Of a stretch of DNA of 64,000 nt, positions 1-8,989 are shown piece by piece. Every line of letters starts with the position of its first letter. Positions within the stretch are counted from its first letter, which is position 1. Source of the DNA: Brevibacillus parabrevis (lineage in GTDB: Bacteria > Bacillota > Bacilli > Brevibacillales > Brevibacillaceae); NCBI RefSeq assembly GCF_003710905.1, contig NZ_RHHV01000009.1, positions 124,001-188,000 on the forward strand, written 5' to 3'. Position numbers and translations under genes: made by a program. The notes beneath the pieces were generated by a model. The model had not been told where the DNA came from and did no database searches. It saw only the letters and a program-made list of their open reading frames with translations.

Positions 1-136
1 TTATAGAAAGGAAGGAGGAGAGTTACAATCTTTTTTTCGACAATTGCCATGATTTCCTGAGCGGGACCTTCTGCCGCCTGCGCACATACGATATAGAGCG
101 AATGCTAGCGGTGAACTCAAGGAGGGACCTCGTTTC

Positions 137-820
137 ATGACAACACTGTACATCACGCCAAAGGCATGGAGGCAGATCGAGCAGGCTGTACGAAAAAAAC
201 CCTCGGTGGAAACAGGAGGGGTAATGATGGGGTATCCGCTCGGTGATGAAAAGTGGGTCGTGACATTTGCCAGCGACCCTGGGCCACGAGCGATTCACCA
301 GCCCAATTCGATCTTTTTCGACGATGACTATCTCAAACGGCTCGTTCGCAAAATGAGCAGAAACAGCCAGTCGCAATACATCGGGGATTGGCACAGCCAC
401 ACGATCAAGCGCCTGTCTCCAAGCAAAGGAGACAAACGGACGATCTGGACAAAAGCTTCGCAATCCATGTACATGTCTTCCTCGCCGCTCATGCTGATTG
501 TCGGGCTGGGCAAGCGCAACCAGCTTCAGGCGCGCGGCTTCATTCTCGGGAATACGCTCCAGGAGGTCGGGAAGATCGAGCTGTATAATCGGCAAGTTCA
601 TCGACCGCACGCCGAAAAAGCTCCAGTGCCTGGTTCTTCCCCCAGCTTGGCTGGTTCTCTGATACGACACAGATCGCAAAGCGCGGTTGTTCCAAAGGAG
701 CGTAACCGACGAACCAAAGGTGATTTTTGGCATCGGTTGTACTCCCTGTCTGCGCGGTCCCGCTCTTCCCGGCCACCTGCCAGGAAGAGTTCAGCAGCAT
801 CTGGCCGGTCCCATCTGTGA
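137..820 (+). CDS. Stand-alone JAMM (MPN+/JAB) metalloprotease-like protein
   Basis: Seen: the N-terminal ~155 residues carry a full JAMM zinc-protease signature: Glu25 in VETGGVMMG, then His86-x-His88, seven residues, Ser96-x-x-Asp99 in DWHSHTIKRLSPSKGD. AAGGAGGG lies ~11 nt before the ATG. Family knowledge: prokaryotic JAB proteins are Zn isopeptidases or peptidases, often linked to ubiquitin-like or sulfur-carrier systems; no E1, E2 or Ubl gene is beside this one. Odd: the reading frame runs 281 nt into the 3' end of the convergent pbpI gene. The last ~75 residues are Arg/Ser/Pro-rich antisense sequence and probably not part of the conserved fold. The natural protein may be shorter (a shift of one base would reach a stop near 588) or may really carry this tail. 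Substrate unknown. Confidence 0.75.
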   Translation: MTTLYITPKAWRQIEQAVRKKPSVETGGVMMGYPLGDEKWVVTFASDPGPRAIHQPNSIFFDDDYLKRLVRKMSRNSQSQYIGDWHSHTIKRLSPSKGDKRTIWTKASQSMYMSSSPLMLIVGLGKRNQLQARGFILGNTLQEVGKIELYNRQVHRPHAEKAPVPGSSPSLAGSLIRHRSQSAVVPKERNRRTKGDFWHRLYSLSARSRSSRPPARKSSAASGRSHL

Positions 821-2369
821 CGACCTTGCGCATCATTTTTCGCAGCTTGCTGGCTGTCACGTAGTCGATGCCGTCGGCTGCAAGCTTTTGCTCCGGAAAC
901 GAGTAAAAAGACTGACCGTTCCGGTAGGCGATTTCCTTGACCAGACGCGCCTGCGCGGGTTCACCTCCGCGCAGGATCGTCACCATCAAATTCGCTGCCT
1001 GCAACGGCGTTATCCGCACATCGCGCTGGCCGATGGCGCTTTGGATCAGCACGCCTTCGTCATTGTGGGACACGCCCTCGGCAAATACACGCCCGCTTTC
1101 TTCGCCGTCGAGCTGCTTGAAACCATCGAGCTTGAACAAGTGGGCCGTGGCGTGCCCAACCTCTGTCGTCAAGCCCAGCCGGCGGGCGTATTCTGCAAGC
1201 TTTTCCCCGCCGACCCTTTTCGCAATCTCGGCAAAAGCGATATTGCACGACTGCGCATACGCCTCTTCCAACGTGACGCTGCCGTGCCCCTCTTTTTTCC
1301 AGCAAGAAAAATGGTACTTGCCATACTCTCCGCTGCATGTAAACCGATCTGTCGGGGAAACGACGCCCTCTGCCAGAGCGGCGGCAGCGACTACCGTCTT
1401 GAAGACGGAACCTGGCGGCAACTGTTTGAACGCTCTGTTTTTCCACTCTGTCGCAAGCCCGCTCACATTCGTCTGGTCGTAGGCCGGGCGACTGACAGCC
1501 GCGATGATATCGGCATTTTGCGCATCCAGAACAATCAAGCTGCCTTCCCGAAGCCCGACCTGCTCAGCCGCTGCTTCCATGCGCCGCTGAATGTCCACAT
1601 CGAGCGTAGTGGACAACGACAGCGGATAGTATTGATTGCTTGGCTTCGTATAGCGAATATCCAGACCACGCAGCGGCTTTCCTTGACCGTCCACATAGTA
1701 GGACAAGACAGATGGCTCCACGCCTTGCAAAAAGCGGTCGAAGCTCCGCTCCAGACCAGACGCGCCCACGGTCGATTCGGCGTTCATTTTGCCGTTTGCC
1801 CATTCATCGGGATACAGGGACTCGACCATGCCGGGGTTTTTATGAATAAAGCCGATGAGGTGCTTCGCTACTTCTTCCGTGCGATAGCGCTCTGTCACCG
1901 CCAGCGCCACCACGCCCGGTATCGCCAGCGCGTTGATCTCCTCTGCCTGCTGTTTGGTTAGCTCGATCAGCTTGCCTGCGTCATTGCGCAAAAGCTGCGG
2001 CACCTTCGCCTGCTCCATCGCCCGCGACAATCGCTCACTCGGCTGTCCGGTGATCTTCGCCAGTCTGACAAGCCCATCTGTGCCTTCCATGCTGCCACGA
2101 GCGAGCGGAAACAAAATCAGCGCCAAATGCTCCACGCCCGTGAACGCATAGCCTCCCCGATCCAAAATATCTCCGCGCCCGCTGTGCAGCACGATACTTT
2201 GCTGCCGCTGCTTCACCGATGCTTTCACCAAGTCGATCCCGCGTCTGGAAAAGCGGTGAGGCGCTCCGAGCTGTATCCACCACAGACGGGCGATCAGCCC
2301 CAGCCAGACAAGCGACATCACCATCAGCACCAAAAAATGCCGTCTTTTGATTCGGCGATCCAGTTGCAT
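540..2369 (-). CDS. pbpI: Class B penicillin-binding protein, PBP4b-like (PbpI/YrrR), sporulation type
   Basis: D,D-transpeptidase that cross-links peptidoglycan; membrane-anchored with the catalytic domain outside. Seen in the 609-aa product from the chosen start: one N-terminal TM segment (~10-35), a PBP dimer region (~50-230) and a transpeptidase domain with SVFK (Ser321/Lys324), SCN (374-376) and KSGT (535-538). The start at 2369 is preferred because GGAGGGG lies 6-9 nt upstream; the frame stays open upstream but without a ribosome site. Synteny with B. subtilis (pbpI close to udk and trmR) supports PbpI, which is forespore-linked in that species (family knowledge). The 3' end is overlapped by the JAMM ORF on the other strand. 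FtsI/SpoVD paralogues are the alternative, but lack of PASTA domains and the location argue for PbpI. Confidence 0.85.
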   Translation of the reverse strand: MQLDRRIKRRHFLVLMVMSLVWLGLIARLWWIQLGAPHRFSRRGIDLVKASVKQRQQSIVLHSGRGDILDRGGYAFTGVEHLALILFPLARGSMEGTDGLVRLAKITGQPSERLSRAMEQAKVPQLLRNDAGKLIELTKQQAEEINALAIPGVVALAVTERYRTEEVAKHLIGFIHKNPGMVESLYPDEWANGKMNAESTVGASGLERSFDRFLQGVEPSVLSYYVDGQGKPLRGLDIRYTKPSNQYYPLSLSTTLDVDIQRRMEAAAEQVGLREGSLIVLDAQNADIIAAVSRPAYDQTNVSGLATEWKNRAFKQLPPGSVFKTVVAAAALAEGVVSPTDRFTCSGEYGKYHFSCWKKEGHGSVTLEEAYAQSCNIAFAEIAKRVGGEKLAEYARRLGLTTEVGHATAHLFKLDGFKQLDGEESGRVFAEGVSHNDEGVLIQSAIGQRDVRITPLQAANLMVTILRGGEPAQARLVKEIAYRNGQSFYSFPEQKLAADGIDYVTASKLRKMMRKVVTDGTGQMLLNSSWQVAGKSGTAQTGSTTDAKNHLWFVGYAPLEQPRFAICVVSENQPSWGKNQALELFRRAVDELADYTARSSRPPGAYSRE

Positions 2370-2684
2370 GAAGCTTCCCCTCCTCGCCCTTTTCTTCCCA
2401 GTATTGCCAGAATAGCCGGGCGAAAAACGATCCGGTGCGAAAACTTGACACTCCAAGCGGCTTGTGCTGATGGTGCATTTGTTCCACAAAAATTCTAAGC
2501 ACACTACCGTTTTTTCGTGCCAAATGTTTAAGGCTAGCACCATTTTCATTGGCAAATATCCAATTCATTACACGTGATAGGTAGCATTTCGGTTCGTAAT
2601 ATAAAGTGTTTAAAACTCAAATAATGTAAAAAAATGAAATTTTATCAATTAATATGAAATGAGGTTTTTTAACCTAAAAAATGT

Positions 2685-2690
2685 TATAAT
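2685..2690 (+). promoter_or_regulatory. Extended -10 element of the protease gene
   Basis: TGTTATAAT is a consensus extended -10 (TGnTATAAT) 33 nt before the protease ATG at 2723. No convincing -35 is visible 17 nt upstream; a short AGGTTTTTTAACCT palindrome sits there and might be an operator. AGAGGTAAGAACTA provides the SD. Confidence 0.55.
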
Positions 2691-2722
2691 TTACCATTAT
2701 CATACAAAAGAGGTAAGAACTA

Positions 2723-4084
2723 ATGAAGAAACTAGGAGCGTCACTTTTGGTCGCAGCACTATTAGCTACCACAGTAACTACATTCTCAATTCCGGCAACG
2801 TCAACATTGGCAGCACCAAAACACAGCCCAGAGATACAGCAATATCTCGAGTCTAATGATGCACTCAAAGAAAGTGAAAGATTTAGAGAGGAAATGGGCT
2901 TGTCCTCCAATACTAAAAACTTAAAAACATTGTCCAAAGACCCCCAAAATTTCTCAGAAAAATACGGGGTATTTCTCACGAAAAAAGAGGAAAAAGAGCT
3001 AGATGCAAGGCTAGAGGAACAAAAAAAGCTCATTCCGCCAATCAAGGACTTCATTGCAGAAAATCTGCAAGAAGAATTTGCTAGCATGTATATTGATCAA
3101 AAACTAGGGGGCATAGTTCGTATTGGATTTAAAACTGGATCTGAAGAAAAGGTCAAAAAATTTGAGGAAGAACTGAAGAACCTTTATTCAAAAGACATGC
3201 TTGAGTTATACTACACAGATTATACTGAACAGCAACTGGATGAAATTGCAGAGTCTGTATCCGAAAAAAGGGATGTATTAGCACAGCGGGGACTGGATAT
3301 TTCTTCTGTCAGTGTTAATATTCCTGAACAAAAAATTGATATTGGAGTAAAGAAAAAGACTGCTGCTTCCAGAAGTCTTCTTTTAGATTCAGTCATTGTT
3401 AGTGATTTAGATCTAGGCGTTGATGGCAATCTCATTAATATATTTGAAGAAGATGTGCATGAAGTTCAAGCTAGCCCATCCAGTAAATTCAGGCCAATTC
3501 AAGCCGGTTTAAGGATTACTAATGTGGAGACGGGTGGTAACTGCACATCTGCATTCTCTGCTCAAATTGGAACAGATTCTTATGTGCTTACTGCTGGTCA
3601 TTGTGTCGAGTCTACTGGAGATAAATTCTCTCAAGGCGGGGAGAGATTTGGTAGAGTTGAGGATTATAACTTCGGGGGAAATGTTGATGCTGCAATCATT
3701 GAGTTAGATGAAGGATCTGATGACGCCACTTATTATCTTTTTGGTAACGATAAGTCAAAATTAAATAACATTGATGAGGTTCAAAAAACAAAAAATGAAA
3801 CAGTTGGAGATGCCGTATGCATTTCTGGTGCTACAACAAGAAGCGTCAAATGCGGGACATTAGAATCAAAGAATTGGAGTGGCTACCTAACCACCAGTGA
3901 CGGTAAAGTTTACTTTACAGGCTTGAGACAAGCGTCATATTCAAGCCAGAGTGGGGATAGTGGCGCTCCAATCTTTCTAGGGGGTACAGCTATAGGCATT
4001 CATAACGCAGGGGATGGTATTTACACTCATATAACTAGAGCTGTTAATCATTTTGATATTGATGACATCTATATTGGAGACTAA
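2723..4084 (+). CDS. Secreted trypsin/chymotrypsin-fold (S1) serine protease, preproprotein
   Basis: Extracellular endopeptidase of the S1 fold. Seen in 453 aa: Lys-containing hydrophobic signal peptide (1-30, ending near TLAAP), a long charged propeptide (~31-250) and a C-terminal catalytic domain. The triad is His293 in LTAGHC, Asp322 in VDAAI and Ser413 in GDSGAP. Cys274/Cys294 and Cys366/Cys377 could form the two disulfides usual in alpha-lytic-type bacterial S1 enzymes. The large proregion fits the foldase-type prodomains of alpha-lytic protease and streptogrisins (family knowledge). AT-rich codon use differs from neighbours and suggests transfer. It is followed 31 nt later by a lipoprotein gene, so a two-gene transcript is likely. 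Target unknown. Confidence 0.85.
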   Translation: MKKLGASLLVAALLATTVTTFSIPATSTLAAPKHSPEIQQYLESNDALKESERFREEMGLSSNTKNLKTLSKDPQNFSEKYGVFLTKKEEKELDARLEEQKKLIPPIKDFIAENLQEEFASMYIDQKLGGIVRIGFKTGSEEKVKKFEEELKNLYSKDMLELYYTDYTEQQLDEIAESVSEKRDVLAQRGLDISSVSVNIPEQKIDIGVKKKTAASRSLLLDSVIVSDLDLGVDGNLINIFEEDVHEVQASPSSKFRPIQAGLRITNVETGGNCTSAFSAQIGTDSYVLTAGHCVESTGDKFSQGGERFGRVEDYNFGGNVDAAIIELDEGSDDATYYLFGNDKSKLNNIDEVQKTKNETVGDAVCISGATTRSVKCGTLESKNWSGYLTTSDGKVYFTGLRQASYSSQSGDSGAPIFLGGTAIGIHNAGDGIYTHITRAVNHFDIDDIYIGD

Positions 4085-4115
4085 GATATTTTTTATACGA
4101 GGGAGAATAGGTAAA

Positions 4116-4679
4116 ATGAATAAATATCTAAAGTTCATTACCTTGTCTACCATGGTTCTCTTAACAGTAGGTTGCTCAGAGGAAAAACCTAAAAATGAAC
4201 ATAAAGGACTAACGGGATTTGTCATTGAGGCGAACTATGAAAAAAGAGCGCTACTTGTTGCAGAAAGTGACAAAACATCTGCTACAGAAGGAAAATATGG
4301 TGTTGAATGGTATTCGTTAAATGACGATGCTATTCTGCTTGATAGTAAGAATAGTAAGATTTTGTTTACAGATATTGAAGTGGGTTCAGAGGTAGAAACA
4401 TGGTCAACTTCACCTTCGTTAGAGTCATATCCAGCTAAAACAGACTTGAGTAAGCTAGTAGTTGCAGATGATGTGAAGCACCCTAATTCTGATATGTCAC
4501 AAAAGAAAGCCATTCAAGCGGCTTTAAATTTTGCAAAAAATCTTTCTGACAAACCAGCAACACTAATCGTGCAAAAGATAGAAATGAAAAAAACTGAATG
4601 GCTCATTCATATATATAATTTTGATTTAGGGAAGAGTTATGAATTAAGAGTTAATCCAGAGACTGCTGAAGTCTCTTAA
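4116..4679 (+). CDS. Predicted lipoprotein of unknown function
   Basis: 187 aa. Seen: a short N-terminal hydrophobic signal ending in a lipobox-like LLTVGC, so Cys20 is the probable lipidation site, followed by a hydrophilic linker (SEEKPKNEHKG). The rest is a small soluble domain with no motif I recognise; its opening (TGFVIEANYEKRALLVAES) resembles the beta-strand start of DUF3221-type lipoprotein domains, a weak similarity judged by eye. The start at 4116 has GGGAGAA 8 nt upstream; the frame extends upstream without an SD. It lies 31 nt after the protease in the same AT-rich insert. It might protect against or assist the protease, but nothing in the sequence shows that. Confidence 0.65.
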   Translation: MNKYLKFITLSTMVLLTVGCSEEKPKNEHKGLTGFVIEANYEKRALLVAESDKTSATEGKYGVEWYSLNDDAILLDSKNSKILFTDIEVGSEVETWSTSPSLESYPAKTDLSKLVVADDVKHPNSDMSQKKAIQAALNFAKNLSDKPATLIVQKIEMKKTEWLIHIYNFDLGKSYELRVNPETAEVS

Positions 4680-4747
4680 GCCCCAAACTGCAATTGAGTC
4701 ACCCCCTTATCTTGCTAAATTAAAATCAGAAGAACAACTTATTGAAT

Positions 4748-4795
4748 AAAAACATCCCGCTCCACTTTTGATAGTGAAACGGGATGTTTTTATTC
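4748..4795. terminator. Bidirectional terminator between lipoprotein gene and udk
   Basis: AAAACATCCCG and CGGGATGTTTT form an 11-bp stem around a ~20-nt loop, with A-rich and T-rich flanks on either side, so it can stop transcripts from both strands. Confidence 0.85.
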
Positions 4796-4875
4796 CTTTT
4801 TAGGGTTTCCGTCATTCAGGACTCCCCTTTTGGGACAGCCCATCGTGCTTGCCTTCTTTTGTATCCATCAGAATG

Positions 4876-5517
4876 CTACAGCTTGGCTGGCTCCTGTTTT
4901 TCCAACAAAATGTTTTTGATTTTGGTGGACAGCAGATCGAGCGCCACCCGGTTGTATCCGCCCTCTGGGATGATGACGTCGGCGTAGCGTTTGGTCGGCT
5001 CGATAAATTGCAGATGCATCGGGCGGACGACGTTCAAATACTGGTTGACCACGGAGTCCAGGGAACGGCCGCGCTCCTCGATATCGCGTACGATCCGGCG
5101 AACGATGCGGACGTCTGCATCCGTGTCGACGAACACTTTGATGTCCATGAGGTTGCGAATGCGCTCATCTTCAAGAATCAGCATTCCTTCCAAAATGATG
5201 ACGTCTTTCGGGTCTACCTGGACTTGCTCGCTCTTGCGGTTGTGCACCTTGAAGTCGTAGATCGGCTTCTGGATCGCCTTTCCTTGCAAAAGCTCCTGCA
5301 AATGCTGCAAAAGCAGATCGTTGTCAAAAGCGAACGGATGGTCGTAATTGGTCAAAGCCCGGTCTTCCACACTCAGATGGCTTTGATCTTTGTAATAAGA
5401 ATCTTGCTCGATCATCGTCACGCTATCGTTGCGGAACTGATGATACAACTCCCTTGCCACAGTGGTTTTTCCGGAACCACTGCCCCCTGCCACGCCAATC
5501 AATACAGGGTTACCCAT
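4876..5517 (-). CDS. udk: Uridine kinase
   Basis: Phosphorylates uridine and cytidine to UMP and CMP in pyrimidine salvage; cytoplasmic. Seen: 213 aa with Walker A GGSGSGKT at residues 11-18, the DSYYKD segment and the NYDHPFAFD motif typical of uridine kinases. The start at 5517 is chosen because AGGAAGGGG lies 9 nt upstream; the ATG 21 nt further upstream would overlap that SD. It lies 43 nt downstream of trmR, so co-transcription is likely. The trhP1/trhP2 (yrrN/yrrO) genes that separate the two in B. subtilis are absent here. Confidence 0.95.
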   Translation of the reverse strand: MGNPVLIGVAGGSGSGKTTVARELYHQFRNDSVTMIEQDSYYKDQSHLSVEDRALTNYDHPFAFDNDLLLQHLQELLQGKAIQKPIYDFKVHNRKSEQVQVDPKDVIILEGMLILEDERIRNLMDIKVFVDTDADVRIVRRIVRDIEERGRSLDSVVNQYLNVVRPMHLQFIEPTKRYADVIIPEGGYNRVALDLLSTKIKNILLEKQEPAKL

Positions 5518-5560
5518 GCCACATGTCCCCTTCCTCATGCTGCGTCCATCCTTTTTTGCC

Positions 5561-6205
5561 CTACGGCTGTATCTTTTTCTTCAGGCTGACAGCCAATCCG
5601 TCTCCTACCGGAATGAACGTCGTCTCCAAATCCGGTCGCTCCGCCAAATGGGCGTTGAATGCGATCAGCTTGTCCACCATCGGCTTCTGTCTCTTTCCAG
5701 CCTCTTCCGGTGTCGCCACCAAACCGCGGAACAGCACGTTATCGCTGATCACCAGCCCGCCTTCTTTCAGCAGCGGCAAATACAAATCGAGAAACGCCCG
5801 ATACTGTCCTTTTGCCGCGTCGATAAACAGACAGTCAAACTGATAAGAATCAGGCAAGCCGAGCGTCGCGTCGCGGGAAAGAATTTCAATCCGTTCTGCG
5901 CAGCCTGCTTCCTGTACATTTGCCCGTGCCCGGGTCAATCGGTCTTCATCTATGTCCATCGTGACAATCCGCGCCTGTGGTGCCGCTTCGGCAAGCCAAA
6001 TGGTCGAATAGCCGATTGCTGTCCCCACCTCCAGAATCGCTGCGGGGCGATGCAGCAAAAGCAGCATTCTCATCACCTGAGCGGAAGCGAGCTGAACGAT
6101 CGGAATATTTTCCTCGGCCGCTTCCTGTTCCAGCCGCGCGAGCAGCGAAGAACGTTCCGGAACCAGGCCCGACACGTAGTCGTCAATTGCGGGATTGGTT
6201 ATCAT
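5561..6205 (-). CDS. trmR: tRNA 5-hydroxyuridine methyltransferase (TrmR/YrrM-type O-methyltransferase)
   Basis: SAM-dependent methyltransferase. In B. subtilis TrmR converts ho5U34 to mo5U34 in wobble positions (family knowledge). Seen: 214 aa; SAM motif [13 protein letters not shown] (~57-68), acidic ribose-binding MDIDED, and metal-site Asp residues in FIDAAK and ISDNVL, as in catechol-type O-methyltransferases. SD AGGAG lies before the ATG. It is followed directly by udk. The hydroxylation partners TrhP1/TrhP2 normally encoded next to it are not in this window, so they or TrhO must be elsewhere if the pathway is complete. A small-molecule O-methyltransferase is the alternative, but synteny favours TrmR. 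Confidence 0.85.
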   Translation of the reverse strand: MITNPAIDDYVSGLVPERSSLLARLEQEAAEENIPIVQLASAQVMRMLLLLHRPAAILEVGTAIGYSTIWLAEAAPQARIVTMDIDEDRLTRARANVQEAGCAERIEILSRDATLGLPDSYQFDCLFIDAAKGQYRAFLDLYLPLLKEGGLVISDNVLFRGLVATPEEAGKRQKPMVDKLIAFNAHLAERPDLETTFIPVGDGLAVSLKKKIQP

Positions 6206-6250
6206 GCTTTCACTCCTCTTTCGTTACAACCGCATTATTATAGCATACCT

Positions 6251-6297
6251 TGCAAAAAAGAACAGGGGAAACCTGGTTAGTTTCCCCTGCTTTTTGC
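6251..6297 (-). terminator. Terminator after mltG
   Basis: CAGGGGAAA and TTTCCCCTG pair across a short loop, flanked by AAAAAAG and CTTTTTGC. It overlaps the last codons and stop of mltG and separates it from trmR-udk. A minus-strand TGCTATAAT just beyond it (~6238-6246) is a plausible trmR -10. Confidence 0.8.
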
Positions 6298-7377
6298 ATC
6301 ATTTGCGTTGTGCTCGGAAAGTGTTTTGGAAAAGTAATGTTCCGAGGTTCCGTCTTTTTTCGTCACGTAGAAAAAGAAGTCGTGCTTCGCTGGATTGACA
6401 ACCGCCGCAAGCGATGCCCGACCCGGGTTTGCGATTGGTCCCGGCGGCAATCCAGGGTTCGTGTACGTATTGTACGGACTTTTTACCTTCAAGTCGTCAT
6501 ACGTCAGCCGATCACGTTGCTTGCCCAGTATAAACTGCACGGTAGCGTCTGCCTGCAACGGCCACTTGTCCCGGATGCGGTTGAAATAAACACCCGCGAC
6601 GAGCGGACGTTCTTTGTCCACGGTCACTTCCCGCTCGACGATGGACGCAAGATTGACCACTTCGTCCATGGTCAGCCCACGCTGCTTGATCAGCTCGTTC
6701 CATTCCGGCTGCCATTCCTTGGCAAACTGAGCCAGCATGCGGGACACGACATCATGGGCCGTCGAATCTTTTTTCACTTCGTACGTCTCCGGGAAAAGGT
6801 ATCCTTCGAGGCGGTGCTTCCGGTTTTTATCTTTCGGAATTTCCGCTACAAAAGCAAACTCGGGGAACTCTCCTTCATTCACTTCTTTCAGGAAGGCTGC
6901 TTTTTCCACAATTCCTTCCTTGTCCAGATGCTCGGCAATCTGCTCAATATTCCAGCCTTCCGGGATCGTAAAACGCTCGGCGTTGACGACCGTTTTTCCC
7001 TCGGCCATCGCCGTGAGCATATCGTCAATGGCTTGTCCTGTTGTAAACTGGTATTCTCCCGCTTTCAGCTGCGGTCCCACGCCTTTGTACTTCACGTAAT
7101 ACTGGAACAGATCGGCATTGCGGATAAGCCCTTGCTCTTCCAGCAGTCTGCCGATTTCCCGCGCGGAAGAACCGGTGGGGATCGTCACGTTTTTGGCTTC
7201 TTGCGGACCATCTACGGGTTGCAGCCCGTTGTACACGTACCACGCTGCCCCTCCTGCGGCCAACAAGCCAATGAGAAACAAGGCGACGAGCCACATGACA
7301 ATTCGTCCGCCCCGTCTGCGCCGATACGTGGCAGGTCTTTCCGATCTGAAATCAGACTTCGCTGACATTGGTTTCAA
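6277..7377 (-). CDS. mltG: Endolytic murein transglycosylase MltG (YceG-like)
   Basis: Cleaves nascent glycan strands at the outer membrane face and sets glycan chain length. Seen: basic N-terminus (YRRRRGG), a TM helix (VMWLVALFLIGLLAAGG), a LysM-like region, then the YceG domain with the catalytic Glu in NLASIVERE and the C-terminal ATVQFILG...NTYTNPGLPPGPIANPG signature. A TTG start at 7377 is proposed: GGAGG lies 9 nt upstream, whereas the first downstream ATG (7368) is 18 nt from it. 366 aa, usual length. It has its own promoter at 7421-7449 and its own terminator. Confidence 0.93.
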   Translation of the reverse strand: MKPMSAKSDFRSERPATYRRRRGGRIVMWLVALFLIGLLAAGGAAWYVYNGLQPVDGPQEAKNVTIPTGSSAREIGRLLEEQGLIRNADLFQYYVKYKGVGPQLKAGEYQFTTGQAIDDMLTAMAEGKTVVNAERFTIPEGWNIEQIAEHLDKEGIVEKAAFLKEVNEGEFPEFAFVAEIPKDKNRKHRLEGYLFPETYEVKKDSTAHDVVSRMLAQFAKEWQPEWNELIKQRGLTMDEVVNLASIVEREVTVDKERPLVAGVYFNRIRDKWPLQADATVQFILGKQRDRLTYDDLKVKSPYNTYTNPGLPPGPIANPGRASLAAVVNPAKHDFFFYVTKKDGTSEHYFSKTLSEHNANDAKSRGN

Positions 7378-7420
7378 GCTAGAAATCCTCCCTTTAGGGT
7401 CTCTTCTCTCCATCCCGTCT

Positions 7421-7449
7421 ATTATACAAGAGCTGACTTTCGCTGTCAC
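7421..7449 (-). promoter_or_regulatory. SigA-type promoter of mltG
   Basis: Minus strand GTGACA, 17 nt, TATAAT, ending 44 nt before the proposed TTG start of mltG. The perfect -10 and optimal spacing make this a strong housekeeping promoter. Confidence 0.75.
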
Positions 7450-7507
7450 TGTATACGATTTTTTGGCGAAAAGAGAAGAATTGGGAGGATTTCTGCTCAA
7501 GACCCGA

Positions 7508-8965
7508 TTAGAACCAGCGGGCCGTCACTGTTTTTTTGCGGGTGTAGAACTGCACCCCATCCGTTCCGTTTGTGCCCAAATCGCCGTAAAACGACGCCTT
7601 GTTGCCTGCAAAAGAGAAAAACGCCATCGGAGCCGGAACATTCACGTTCACCCCGATCATTCCCGCGTCGATATTTTCACGGAAATGCCGCACATGCTCT
7701 CCCGATGTTGTGTAAAGCACGGCTCCATTGGCAAAATCCGAGCGGTTCGCCAGCTCGATTGCTTCATCCAGGCTTTTGACACGAACAATGCTTAAAACGG
7801 GAGCGAAAATTTCGTCCTGCCAGATTTTCATCTCCGGCGTCACCCCGTCAAAAACGGTCGGCCCCAAATAGTAGCCGTCCGGCAGCTCCTGCATCACGCT
7901 TCTGCCGTCCAGCAGCAAACGCGCTCGCTGCGCCTCCCCGCTCTCAATGTATCCGAGCACACGCTGGCGATGGGCGTCCCGAATCAGCGGAGCAACGAAC
8001 GCCTCCTCGTCTTGCGTATCTCCTGCTTTCAGCTCCTGCGCGGCTTCCAGCAGCTTTGCGGTAAATTCATCCGCGATGTCTTCCATGACACATACGACAG
8101 ACGTCGCCATGCACCGCTCTCCCGCGCTGCCGAAAGCGCCGTTGATGATTCCCTGCACGGTTTTCTCCATGTGGCAGTCTGCCATGACGACCGCGTGGTT
8201 TTTCGCTCCCGCCAGCGCTTGAACCCGCTTGCCATGAGCTGCTCCGGTTTTGTAGACATACTCGGCCACCGGCTGGGAACCGACGAACGAAACCGCTTTG
8301 ACGAGCGGATGGACCAGCATGCCGTTCACGACGTCGTGGGCGCCGTGCACCATGTTCAGCACGCCTTTTGGCAATCCAGCCTCCATCATCAGCTCAACCA
8401 GTCTTTCCGCAAGCAGCGGCGTGCGCTCGGATGGCTTCAGCACAAACGTGTTGCCGCACGCCAGCGCCAGCGGAAACATCCAGAGCGGGATCATCATCGG
8501 AAAATTGAACGGAGTAATTCCTGCCACGACTCCGAGCGGATAGCGGTACATGACGCCCTCGATTCCTGTCGCGATTTCCGGCAGCGATTGTCCCATCATC
8601 AGTGTAGGAGTGGCTGTCGCAACCTCCAACGCCTCGATCCCGCGCTGTACCTCGCCACGGGAGTCTTTGATGTTTTTGCCGTTTTCTTGCGTAATAATGA
8701 CAGCCAGCTCTTCCGCTTCCTGCACAAGCAGTTGATGATAGCGGTACAAAATCCGCGTGCGATTGGGCACGGGCGTTTTGCGCCACCAGGAAAACGCTTC
8801 GCTCGCCGCCTTCACAGCCTGATCGAGTTCTTCCCGGGAAGACAGCGGAACCTGCGCGATGACTTCGCCTGTGGCTGGATTGATGACGGCTTCCGATTTG
8901 CCGGAGCTGCTTTGCACCCACTCTCCGTTGATGAAGTTTTTTACCTCTTTCACTGCTGTAGCCAT
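7508..8965 (-). CDS. mmsA: Methylmalonate-semialdehyde dehydrogenase (CoA-acylating)
   Basis: Oxidises methylmalonate semialdehyde to propionyl-CoA, or malonate semialdehyde to acetyl-CoA, using NAD and CoA; last step of distal valine degradation. Seen: 485-aa aldehyde dehydrogenase with oxyanion Asn154 in TPFNFP, nucleophile Cys285 in GERCMA, and the [16 protein letters not shown]-terminal segment characteristic of MMSDH/IolA. Excellent SD (GGGGAGGAG). It is 24 nt downstream of mmsB in one operon, with a sigma-54 promoter ~380 nt before mmsB. An inositol-pathway role (IolA) is possible, but no iol genes are near and the pairing with a 3-hydroxyisobutyrate dehydrogenase points to valine or beta-amino acid catabolism. 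Confidence 0.92.
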   Translation of the reverse strand: MATAVKEVKNFINGEWVQSSSGKSEAVINPATGEVIAQVPLSSREELDQAVKAASEAFSWWRKTPVPNRTRILYRYHQLLVQEAEELAVIITQENGKNIKDSRGEVQRGIEALEVATATPTLMMGQSLPEIATGIEGVMYRYPLGVVAGITPFNFPMMIPLWMFPLALACGNTFVLKPSERTPLLAERLVELMMEAGLPKGVLNMVHGAHDVVNGMLVHPLVKAVSFVGSQPVAEYVYKTGAAHGKRVQALAGAKNHAVVMADCHMEKTVQGIINGAFGSAGERCMATSVVCVMEDIADEFTAKLLEAAQELKAGDTQDEEAFVAPLIRDAHRQRVLGYIESGEAQRARLLLDGRSVMQELPDGYYLGPTVFDGVTPEMKIWQDEIFAPVLSIVRVKSLDEAIELANRSDFANGAVLYTTSGEHVRHFRENIDAGMIGVNVNVPAPMAFFSFAGNKASFYGDLGTNGTDGVQFYTRKKTVTARWF

Positions 8966-8989
8966 GAATCATTCTCCTCCCCTGTGGCA

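Larger units (their letters stand above)
2560..4800. other. AT-rich insert between pbpI and udk
   Basis: Base composition drops visibly here, with long A/T runs such as ATAATGTAAAAAAATGAAAT, and codons shift to A/T-ending, unlike GC-richer pbpI and udk on either side. It holds a secreted protease and a lipoprotein on the plus strand and ends at a strong terminator. In B. subtilis this interval holds greA and yrrS; neither is seen here. Horizontal acquisition or local replacement is inferred. No integrase, transposase or flanking repeat was seen. Confidence 0.6.

Noticed and set aside
23..733. Long minus-strand ORF at the left edge
   Set aside because: It is an antisense shadow of the JAMM gene and pbpI with no SD or recognisable domain.
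3977..4513. Minus-strand ORFs in the protease/lipoprotein insert
   Set aside because: They oppose genes with clear signal peptide, lipobox and catalytic motifs and have no SD.
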